DNA of 8,260 nt from Dehalococcoidia bacterium. GTDB lineage: Bacteria; Chloroflexota; Dehalococcoidia; SZUA-161. This document shows, one piece after another, positions 1 through 5,269 of this stretch; position 1 is the first letter of the stretch, and each line of letters opens with the position of its first letter. Made by a program: the position numbers and the translations under genes. The notes under the pieces were generated by a model. The model searched no databases, had not been told where the DNA came from, and was given only the letters and a program-made list of their open reading frames with translations. The DNA is taken from contig JACUUS010000106.1 of NCBI GenBank assembly GCA_014859215.1, forward strand, positions 1-8,260. Reading direction: 5' to 3'.

Positions 1-1275
1 GCACTCCCCGCTGATGTAGACTCTGCTCCTGCCCAGCCGGCGTATCAGCCTTGCGGACACCTCTTCAACCGCGCACTTTCCCGCAACAAGCACCGGCCCT
101 TTGACAGCATCGATTTCTCCCGGATCAAGACCTTTCCCCATTATCAGCGCCCATCCCCCTTTTCCGCCGTAGTCATAGTACAGGAACTGCAATAGCGTGA
201 GCGGGTTATTGACGCACCCCTCGCGGCAGGCCCTCTCTTTCCCTCTGATAATGGTTACATCCGGCGGGAATTGCGGATAGAGGTCGAACGGGTACTTGCC
301 GCCGTACTCTGACAGGTCCCCGATAATGTCCAGGTTCTCAAAACTCGAGTAGTCCCCTACCAGCTCGATGTCGCCTGAGCTCAGCACTCCATCTGAGAGG
401 CCTCTTTCAATAGCCAGCCTGATATGGGGAACGTCATCTACTCCCAGGCCAAACACGGCCGCGCCTGCGATGTCGACCGCGACCGCGTTTAGCCCTCCGA
501 TCAATATCCTGAACGGCTTCACGCACCGGTCCGCGAAGGCTGTCACCGGGTAATGGCCGTAAATCGTTCCCTCCACTCCCTCTATCAGCGTGACATCAGG
601 CCTCACGTACGCCAGCACGTCGACCAGCTTGCTGTGGAGATTGTAGTTGTGGTCCAGGCCCCTGTCGGAATGCCGTGGAAATCCCCACTGGTTCTTGATT
701 CCCAGGGTCACAACCGCCATCGAATGAGTCTTCAGCTTGGGGAGGCTGACGTACAGGTTCTCATCCTTTCGCTCCATCAGCTTTTCGACCACGGTGCGCG
801 GCATCCGGAACTCCTTAAGCTCGTACCCGTTCGCGGCTCTCCGCGATGCCTTCTCCTTGCCGGGAAACTCCAGGGTCACAGTCCTGTCCTCGTCCAGGTA
901 AACGGGTATGGCGCCGGTCCTCCTGCAAACATCACTGTACCCGGTCAGCTTGAAGACCAGGCGCGTATAGGTACCCTGAGTGCTGTTGTCCATGAGGTAG
1001 ATTCTGCGGGCGCCCGCCTGGAGCCAGTAGCGGACTGCCGCTTCGACGAGTTCAGGACGCGTGAAAGAATAGGGCCGGGAATCTACCGCGTTCGGCTTAA
1101 GATATACATCGCGGCTGGACTTGAGGAGCGCCTTGCCGCCCAGACTGTCGAACACCTGTGCGGCTACGTCGCCGATTTCCTGTCGCAGTTCCTCGCCAAG
1201 CGGCCTGAACCGCGCAAAAGTGTCCGGGTTGTGCTCGGACCGGAGACACCTTATTACCACCTTTGCCCTGCTCAT
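1..1275 (-). CDS. DUF362 domain protein, 3'-truncated by window edge
   Basis: The minus strand reads open for exactly 425 codons from ATG at 1275 to the window edge, with no stop, so the C-terminus is missing. An AGGGAG ribosome site lies about 9 nt before the ATG. DUF362 hallmarks are visible: YLKPN (residues 58-62), LPKLKTH (178-184) running into a TLGIKNQWG segment (190-198), and a late GLNAVAVDIAG segment (261-271). Cysteines at 350, 354, 401 and 425 could contribute to a metal or Fe-S site; some DUF362 proteins carry a C-terminal ferredoxin-like part, but no classical CxxCxxC cluster is visible here. The biochemical role of the family is poorly known, and redox or cofactor functions are only suggested. 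The gene lies 19 bp downstream of a hydrolase remnant and, with it, downstream of the MarR gene, so it is probably co-transcribed from the promoter at 2155-2183. The antisense 261-codon frame at 553-1338 is a shadow. Confidence 0.9.
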   Translation of the reverse strand, partial: MSRAKVVIRCLRSEHNPDTFARFRPLGEELRQEIGDVAAQVFDSLGGKALLKSSRDVYLKPNAVDSRPYSFTRPELVEAAVRYWLQAGARRIYLMDNSTQGTYTRLVFKLTGYSDVCRRTGAIPVYLDEDRTVTLEFPGKEKASRRAANGYELKEFRMPRTVVEKLMERKDENLYVSLPKLKTHSMAVVTLGIKNQWGFPRHSDRGLDHNYNLHSKLVDVLAYVRPDVTLIEGVEGTIYGHYPVTAFADRCVKPFRILIGGLNAVAVDIAGAAVFGLGVDDVPHIRLAIERGLSDGVLSSGDIELVGDYSSFENLDIIGDLSEYGGKYPFDLYPQFPPDVTIIRGKERACREGCVNNPLTLLQFLYYDYGGKGGWALIMGKGLDPGEIDAVKGPVLVAGKCAVEEVSARLIRRLGRSRVYISGEC

Positions 1276-1294
1276 GTTTCGCGGCTCCCTGTGC

Positions 1295-1549
1295 TCAGTG
1301 CTGCGTTCCTTCTGCTCTTGGCGCCTCCGGTGTCGTGACTAGCAGTCGCCTCAGCAGGACCGCCGTCGCCTCCGGATACTCCAGCGGGAACAGATGCGAC
1401 CCGCCGCGGAAGCATTCAAAATGCAGCCGGTGGTTGTGAGCGAACCTCCCGACGAACCGCCGGAACTCGCTGTGTTCGCCTACCACGAAGAAAGTGGCGA
1501 ATGCCAGATGCGAACCACAAACAAGGAATCTCATTGAAACCAGCCGCAT
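1295..1549 (-). pseudogene. Alpha/beta hydrolase C-terminal remnant (84 codons)
   Basis: The 84-residue frame resembles the last third of an alpha/beta hydrolase. FFVVGEHSEF (residues 20-29) looks like the strand and turn that carry the catalytic acid. GGSHLFPLEYPEA (about residues 50-62) looks like the terminal segment with the catalytic histidine, as in family members ending GGHxFPxExPE. The nucleophile half (GxSxG) is absent, and upstream there are only 37 bp before the end of the intact MarR gene, so the rest of the enzyme is not nearby. No convincing ribosome site precedes either candidate ATG (1549 or 1534). The frame ends 19 bp before the DUF362 start, in operon-like spacing. The simplest reading is a 5'-deleted hydrolase gene left between a regulator and its target. 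A functional short protein is possible but less likely. Confidence 0.5.
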
Positions 1550-1586
1550 CTGCAGTGACGAGCCCGAAAGAACGCTGGTTCCAGCC

Positions 1587-2108
1587 CTATTGTCCCCGGC
1601 GCTCTATTACCGGCATTGTAATCAGCTCGGGGTGCCCGGGTGACCGCTTAAGCTTCATGTGAAGCATCTCCAGCGCCTTTTCCTGAAGCGGCCTGATAAT
1701 CTCCACCAGTCTCTCGAGCTCCTCCTCCGACAGGGCCGACATTGTCTCAGCTATGACCTCTTTCAGTATGTCCACCCTGGGGGAGCAGGCCTGTTTGCCC
1801 TTCTCGGTGAGTTTGACTTCCACAAAGGGATGTCCGGGCCCTTTGGGAATTCTCGTTATCAGCGCCTGCCTTTCCATCCGCTTCAGCATGGGCGCGATAC
1901 TGTGCGGCGCCCGGAAGACCAGGCGCGCGATCTCAGCGGGGCGCAGCGGTCCCGGGAAGTCCCTGCATGCCCAGAGGACCGCGATTGATTCGGGCGTTGA
2001 GTCTACCTCGTGCAGCCTGGCCTCCAGCACCCTGTTGATGGCGAACCAGGCGTGACGGAGCTGAGCGAAAGCGGTCAGAGATGCGGCAGCGAACCTGTAA
2101 TCATACAT
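1587..2108 (-). CDS. MarR-family transcriptional regulator
   Basis: This 173-residue protein, counted from ATG at 2108, matches MarR-family size and layout. An N-terminal dimerisation helix (about 8-35) is followed by a winged helix-turn-helix at about 55-105, with a recognition-helix segment around FRAPHSIAPMLKRMER (65-80), a wing around residues 86-98 and the usual LTEKGK (100-105). A C-terminal helix (about 112-150) completes the dimer interface. The frame is open up to an ATG at 2183, but that codon lies at the -35 element of the promoter at 2155-2183. The start at 2108 has GGGGA 6 nt upstream and sits about 40 nt after the predicted transcription start, so I chose it. MarR proteins are usually ligand-responsive repressors of their own or divergent genes. 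Likely targets here are the divergent exporter and its own operon with the DUF362 gene. The ligand is unknown. Confidence 0.88.
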   Translation of the reverse strand: MYDYRFAAASLTAFAQLRHAWFAINRVLEARLHEVDSTPESIAVLWACRDFPGPLRPAEIARLVFRAPHSIAPMLKRMERQALITRIPKGPGHPFVEVKLTEKGKQACSPRVDILKEVIAETMSALSEEELERLVEIIRPLQEKALEMLHMKLKRSPGHPELITMPVIERRGQ

Positions 2109-2134
2109 CCATATTCCCCGTGAGTATCGTATTC

Positions 2135-2147
2135 GCCCCTGCGGGGC
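2135..2147. promoter_or_regulatory. GC hairpin at the 5' end of the MarR transcript
   Basis: GCCCC (2135-2139) and GGGGC (2143-2147) form a perfect 5-bp inverted repeat around a 3-nt loop. It lies just at or after the predicted start of the minus-strand transcript (about 2148). It could be an mRNA 5' stabilising hairpin or a small operator half. Function is inferred only from position. Confidence 0.3.
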
Positions 2148-2154
2148 CGTCCAG

Positions 2155-2183
2155 ATGATAGCATGCCCGGACAAAGTAGACAA
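2155..2183 (-). promoter_or_regulatory. Sigma-70-type promoter of the MarR operon
   Basis: On the minus strand, TTGTCT (2178-2183) is the -35 and TATCAT (2155-2160) the -10, with a 17-bp spacer. The -10 is preceded by TGC, giving an extended -10 (TGn). The predicted start is near 2148, about 40 nt before the ATG at 2108. Confidence 0.6.
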
Positions 2184-2241
2184 TCTGTGCCACCGCTATG
2201 TGTGCCAAAGACGCGCCGAACGCGGGGGCATTGACAGGAAA

Positions 2242-2250
2242 TGGTATAAT
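2242..2250 (+). promoter_or_regulatory. Extended -10 promoter toward the exporter gene
   Basis: TGGTATAAT is a perfect extended -10 (TGn plus consensus TATAAT) inside an AT-rich island in otherwise GC-rich DNA. The predicted start is near 2257. No good -35 lies 17 bp upstream, which an extended -10 can tolerate. A consensus TTGACA at 2231-2236 is only 8 bp away and cannot pair with this -10. The next plus-strand gene is the TauE-type exporter at 2587. Confidence 0.5.
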
Positions 2251-2251
2251 T

Positions 2252-2278
2252 TAGACCATATAGATCATCTAGCTAGAC
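2252..2278. promoter_or_regulatory. Candidate MarR operator (overlapping inverted repeats)
   Basis: TCTAGCTAGA (2268-2277) is a perfect 10-bp palindrome. It overlaps the interrupted palindrome TAGAT-C-ATCTA (2261-2271). The pentamer TAGAC also occurs at 2252-2256 and 2274-2278, 22 bp apart, about two helical turns. The cluster lies just downstream of the predicted plus-strand start (about 2257), where a bound repressor would block transcription. Assigning it to the adjacent MarR protein is inference from position and symmetry. Confidence 0.4.
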
Positions 2279-2586
2279 TATCGCATCCTTATATAGCATC
2301 CGCATGGAATCACATCACCGGGGCAGTGACGGGGATTGATCCCGCACCTGATCGTCATTTGAAGAGCCGCTGGAACTGCGCCCCGGCGGTGCATATACAG
2401 GAGAACACCGGGCCCGGCGGCAGGTCCGGCAATCTTTACGCGCTTTCTTTCCGCCTGCCGGCTGTCGGGCCGATATCCGGACTTGTCGACCGAGCCGTGT
2501 AAAAGGTCCTCTTTCGAGGCTTACGCCCGGCCCGGACCCGGAGTTGACCGCCGTCCATGTATTCTCACGTGACGTGAGGGTTGCCA
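2279..2586 (+). other. Long structured leader upstream of the exporter
   Basis: About 300 bp hold no convincing gene. Two mutually exclusive stems are possible: 2418-2424 with 2454-2460 (7 bp), or 2421-2429 with 2477-2485 (9 bp including one G-T pair). There is also a perfect palindrome CCGGGCCCGG (2408-2417) and a small hairpin at 2508-2519 (CCTC, loop TTTC, GAGG). I recognise no known riboswitch and see no U-rich terminator tail. A frame open from 2155 to 2502 begins upstream of the predicted transcription start and has no family resemblance, so I do not call it. Confidence 0.3.
2576..2580 (+). promoter_or_regulatory. Ribosome binding site deciding a GTG start
   Basis: GAGGG lies 6 nt before GTG at 2587 but touches the in-frame TTG at 2581 with no spacing. 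This favours GTG 2587 as the exporter start. Confidence 0.6.
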
Positions 2587-3402
2587 GTGGAAAGACCGGT
2601 ATCGTTTGCGCTGTTTCTCATTATCGGCTTCTTTGCGCAGTTCACCGACGGCGCGCTCGGCATGGGCTACGGCGTTTTGTCGGCTTCGCTCCTCATCAGC
2701 ATGGGGATCCTCCCGGCTCTCGCCAGCGCCGCGGTCCACACCGCGGAGATAGGGACTGCACTGGTTTCAGGTCTTTCGCACTTGAAATTCGGGAACGTGC
2801 GAAAGGACTGGCTGCTGCTCTTGATAATTCCCGGCAGCCTGGGAGGCGCGACAGGGGCATGGTTCCTGGCGTCAGTTCCCGGTCACACGATGGTGCCTTT
2901 CGTGGCCTCCATTCTTCTGATTATGGGCCTGATGGTGCTCTACCGCTTCGCTCAGTCTGAGAAAAGCAATGCTTTGCCCGTTTCAGCGGCAATTCCTGTG
3001 CCGATTCCCGCAGCCTCCGTCAGGCCGCAAATATCCCGCCGGAGACTGGCCGGCATCGGCTTTGTCGCGGCCCTCGTCGACGCCGTGGGCGGCGGGGGCT
3101 GGGGGCCTATCGCCACGCCCACCCTTATACTTTCGCAGCATGAAGAGCCGCGCAAGGTTATCGGCACCGTGAACCTTGCCGAGTTCTTCATTACCGTCGT
3201 CATCGCCGCCACGTTTTTTACTGCTCTGGGTACGGAGGAATACGACTGGGGTATGATCGGCACGCTGCTGTTAGGGGGCGTAATCGCGGCGCCGATAGCC
3301 GCTTACGTTTGCAGGCTCGTGCCTCCCAGACCACTGGGGATCATGGTCGGCATAGCCCTCATAGCATTCAATGTAAGGACGCTTCTTATCACTTTGCTCT
3401 GA
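2587..3402 (+). CDS. Sulfite exporter TauE/SafE-family membrane permease
   Basis: This 271-residue, very hydrophobic protein has about eight predicted membrane segments (roughly residues 7-26, 28-48, 50-65, 76-96, 102-120, 153-181, 197-215 and 222-268, the last covering two spans). It has the family's two-repeat design. GFFAQFTDGALGMGYG (14-29) and GFVAALVDAVGGGGWGP (158-174) align, each with an aspartate (D21, D165) and a glycine-rich run. The following helices VHTAEIGTALVSG (50-62) and VNLAEFFITVVIA (195-207) also correspond. TauE/SafE proteins move small organic or inorganic sulfur anions such as sulfite, sulfoacetate or related acids across the inner membrane. The substrate cannot be read from sequence. 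A hydrophilic linker (about 122-152) separates the halves. The gene is divergent from the MarR gene and probably under its control. The start is GTG at 2587; TTG at 2581 is the alternative. Confidence 0.88.
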   Translation: MERPVSFALFLIIGFFAQFTDGALGMGYGVLSASLLISMGILPALASAAVHTAEIGTALVSGLSHLKFGNVRKDWLLLLIIPGSLGGATGAWFLASVPGHTMVPFVASILLIMGLMVLYRFAQSEKSNALPVSAAIPVPIPAASVRPQISRRRLAGIGFVAALVDAVGGGGWGPIATPTLILSQHEEPRKVIGTVNLAEFFITVVIAATFFTALGTEEYDWGMIGTLLLGGVIAAPIAAYVCRLVPPRPLGIMVGIALIAFNVRTLLITLL

Positions 3403-3597
3403 GAAGACAGGGGATTGGAGGTCGGACAACAGCTTGCCCCTCCCAAAGGAGACGCAGGGACGCGTCCTCGTCGGGCAAAATGCTGTTGAACCAGTGTCTC
3501 GAAGGTCTTAGTCATACCTTTCGTCGGCAATGGTGAGCCGCTTCTTTTCCCCGCCACCATAAGATTCCTGTTCCACCGCCATTCCCCGGGACCCGGT
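3403..3597. other. Convergent intergenic gap with no gene
   Basis: This 195-bp stretch lies between the ends of the exporter gene and the decarboxylase-like gene. It holds the three-way inverted repeat at 3427-3488, a small stem 3502-3506/3516-3520 and the interrupted palindrome CCGGG-A-CCCGG (3586-3596) just past the stop of the minus-strand gene. None is followed by a T tract on either strand, so no intrinsic terminator can be called with confidence. A minus-strand frame crosses it (3303-3560) but overlaps the exporter end and resembles nothing I know. Confidence 0.5.
3427..3488. repeat. Imperfect inverted repeat able to fold as a three-way junction
   Basis: The outer stem pairs 3427-3433 with 3482-3488 (7 bp, CAACAGC/GCTGTTG) and 3434-3439 with 3473-3478 (6 bp, TTGCCC/GGGCAA), with a 3-nt bulge at 3479-3481. 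Inside are a hairpin CTCC-CAAA-GGAG (3440-3451) and a second one, ACGC (3452-3455) with GCGT (3462-3465), which overlaps the palindrome GGACGCGTCC (3458-3467). It could be a small interspersed palindromic element, an RNA 3' end structure or a degraded insertion. Confidence 0.4.
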
Positions 3598-4365
3598 TCA
3601 CCTGTCCATCAATACTCTGCCGGCGAAAAGGATGGCCTCATTGACCGGGCTGTACTGGTACAGAACAGGCTTTCCGCTGAGACCGATGCCCTTCAGCTCA
3701 TCGCAGATTTCATGCCCGGTCCCTATTTCAAGCTCAGCATTGTCCCGGTTCATGCTCTGCGCGTATTGGACAGGATTCACGCACACATTGGTCATGAGAG
3801 GGACGCCGTCTTTCAGTGAATAGGTCACATATCTCATGACCTTGCCCGTTCCGGTCGGCAGCTCCCTGCCCCTCAGTTTCAGGATCAGCGTCCCTTTCTC
3901 GGCCAGCTCACACTCCACCCAGCCGTCCGACTTCCTGAAGCTGATGTCGGCTATGAACTTGGGATACCCGTACAGCTCGATTCCCCCGTTCTTCGCAATC
4001 TCCGTCGTCACCGGAAGATGCCATACATAGGCGGAATAGGTCCGCGCCATGAGCTGACGGGTTACCGTGATCCCTGGTATCTGGGTCTGCCTGAACGTTA
4101 TCAGGCAAGCGATGCTGAACTCGTTGTACGCGTCTATGCTGGTCTTGCGGTACTCGAATGCCGTGAAGGCGACAAGGCACCGTCCCGGCACGAACTCTAC
4201 GGGGTTCATGTCGGGATGAGGCAGATACGGCTTCACCTTGCTTGTTGTCGCGGTGTATATAGCCGTAAGCGACATATTGTCATGGTACAGGGTCGGTATC
4301 TTGCCCTTGTATGAGCCCACAGTGATTTCCATCTGCGTCAGGCCTTCGAAGAACTTCCCTTCCAT
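3598..4365 (-). CDS. Acetoacetate decarboxylase-superfamily protein
   Basis: This 255-residue protein has the size and fold signature of acetoacetate decarboxylase. GIELYGYPKFIAD (128-140) corresponds to the active-site segment, and K136 matches the Schiff-base lysine (Lys115 of the Clostridium enzyme). YNE at 80-82 matches the region of Glu76. The residue after the lysine is F137 instead of the second lysine (Lys116) that tunes the active-site pKa, and the position of Arg29 appears to be N30. So the protein probably forms an imine with a keto substrate but may not decarboxylate acetoacetate; ADC-like relatives with other reactions, such as aldol condensation, are known. ATG at 4365 has GGAGGT 5 nt upstream. 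The gene is alone on its strand, has its own promoter at 4442-4470 and converges on the exporter gene. A hydrolase or lyase acting on a larger keto acid is an alternative. Confidence 0.87.
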   Translation of the reverse strand: MEGKFFEGLTQMEITVGSYKGKIPTLYHDNMSLTAIYTATTSKVKPYLPHPDMNPVEFVPGRCLVAFTAFEYRKTSIDAYNEFSIACLITFRQTQIPGITVTRQLMARTYSAYVWHLPVTTEIAKNGGIELYGYPKFIADISFRKSDGWVECELAEKGTLILKLRGRELPTGTGKVMRYVTYSLKDGVPLMTNVCVNPVQYAQSMNRDNAELEIGTGHEICDELKGIGLSGKPVLYQYSPVNEAILFAGRVLMDR

Positions 4366-4368
4366 ATT

Positions 4369-4376
4369 TCACCTCC
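4369..4376 (-). promoter_or_regulatory. Strong Shine-Dalgarno of the decarboxylase-like gene
   Basis: The minus strand reads GGAGGTGA, with GGAGGT at 4371-4376 and 5 nt to the ATG at 4365. This fixes the start and implies efficient translation. Confidence 0.8.
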
Positions 4377-4441
4377 CGCATATCCGCCCCGAAAGCCAAG
4401 CCGCAGCCATGGTGCTTGCGGAAAAGGCTTCAGGTTGCGCC

Positions 4442-4470
4442 ATTATATAATGCCGAAAACGCAATCTCAA
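4442..4470 (-). promoter_or_regulatory. Sigma-70 promoter for the decarboxylase-like gene
   Basis: On the minus strand, TTGAGA (4465-4470) and consensus TATAAT (4442-4447) are separated by exactly 17 bp. The predicted start near 4435 gives a leader of about 70 nt before ATG 4365. Confidence 0.75.
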
Positions 4471-4529
4471 GCTCGAAAAAATAGAGATTCCCGGCCGTCT
4501 CAAAAACCCTCACCCCCGCCGGCAGCTTA

Positions 4530-4558
4530 TTGACTGCACGCCGTCAGCGGCATAGAAT
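4530..4558 (+). promoter_or_regulatory. Sigma-70 promoter for the plus-strand operon
   Basis: TTGACT (4530-4535) and TAGAAT (4553-4558) are separated by 17 bp. The start would be near 4565, leaving only about 14 nt before the ATG at 4579, with GGGGGA (4569-4574) as ribosome site. This probably drives the genes at 4579, 5270 and 6368. Confidence 0.7.
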
Positions 4559-4578
4559 GCCAGACCACGGGGGAATTC

Positions 4579-5208
4579 ATGGGCTTCTTCCTGAACAGGC
4601 GAGATTACAGAGATCTGGTGAGAGGACGGCCGGACCTCGCGGCCGCGACAAATACGCAGCCCGGCGATTTGATCCTGGTCCGTACATCCGGCGTCCTTTT
4701 CGCCGCCGGCAGGAAGCTAACGCGAAACCGTTACGACCATATTGCCGTGGTCCTGGAGGGCGGCCGCACACTGAACATCATCCTGCCAAAGGCGGTGGTC
4801 CTGCCTGTTTCGGCTGTCACAAAACCTGTCAACGAACCCCTTGTACTTAGACCGGCCTGGCAGACCCCGGAACAGCGCGCCCGGTTCCTCGCCGGGATGG
4901 ACCGCTATAAGGACGTCCGCTACCATACGAGAAGGTCGCTTATCGGCATATTCCTCTCCTGCGTCAACACCTGGACCGGGTTGAAGTTCCGCCTGAAGAA
5001 ACCGGATGAATCAGCGCCTTGCTGGATCTGCACCGAAGCCATAATAGCCGGCCTCCTCAACGCGCTGCCCGCTTTTGAGCCTGTAAATACGATGAGACTC
5101 GACTACAATCTGCTCGGGTTTGCCACCACGAATGACTTTCTCCGAATCGCCAGAGACCTGCCTCAGGTTCTCGGGCCGATCGGCGGCAAGGAAAAGATCG
5201 TTTCCTGA
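4579..5208 (+). CDS. Permuted papain-like cysteine hydrolase (YiiX/NlpC-P60 type)
   Basis: This 209-residue protein has the circularly permuted NlpC/P60 arrangement. QPGDLILVRTSG (27-38) is the opening strand, then DHIAVVL (53-59) carries the probable catalytic H54, and WICTEAI (149-155) carries the probable nucleophile C151 at the start of a helix. In normal-order NlpC/P60 enzymes the cysteine comes first. Permuted members include YiiX/YebB-like proteins and lipid-modifying relatives; they cleave or transfer peptide, amide or acyl groups. No signal peptide is evident, so it probably acts in the cytoplasm or at the inner membrane face. Residues 120-130 form one moderately hydrophobic stretch. 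It is the first gene after the promoter at 4530-4558 and lies 61 bp ahead of the SDR gene. The substrate is unknown. Confidence 0.75.
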   Translation: MGFFLNRRDYRDLVRGRPDLAAATNTQPGDLILVRTSGVLFAAGRKLTRNRYDHIAVVLEGGRTLNIILPKAVVLPVSAVTKPVNEPLVLRPAWQTPEQRARFLAGMDRYKDVRYHTRRSLIGIFLSCVNTWTGLKFRLKKPDESAPCWICTEAIIAGLLNALPAFEPVNTMRLDYNLLGFATTNDFLRIARDLPQVLGPIGGKEKIVS

Positions 5209-5269
5209 GTGCTCCAGTCGGCCGCGGCTGCGGTGCGGTAAAGACTATGTATGGAGGTCGCCCCCCGCG

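Noticed and set aside
553..1338. 261-codon plus-strand frame
   Set aside because: It is antisense to the DUF362 gene, whose family motifs read clearly on the minus strand; the plus-strand translation has no recognisable domain.
2109..2183. 25-residue N-terminal extension of the MarR protein from ATG 2183
   Set aside because: The upstream ATG lies on the -35 of the gene's own predicted promoter, so it would not be in the transcript.
2231..2250. TTGACA (2231-2236) plus TATAAT (2245-2250) as one promoter
   Set aside because: The spacer is only 8 bp, far below the 16-18 bp needed, so the -10 is read as an extended -10 instead.
2155..2502. 115-codon plus-strand frame in the exporter leader
   Set aside because: Its ATG lies upstream of the predicted plus-strand transcription start and inside the opposing promoter; no family resemblance.
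3303..3560. 85-codon minus-strand frame over the convergent gap
   Set aside because: It overlaps the end of the exporter gene and crosses the inverted-repeat element; the residues match nothing I recognise.
3586..3596. CCGGG-A-CCCGG as terminator of the minus-strand gene
   Set aside because: The loop would be a single base and no T tract follows on the minus strand.
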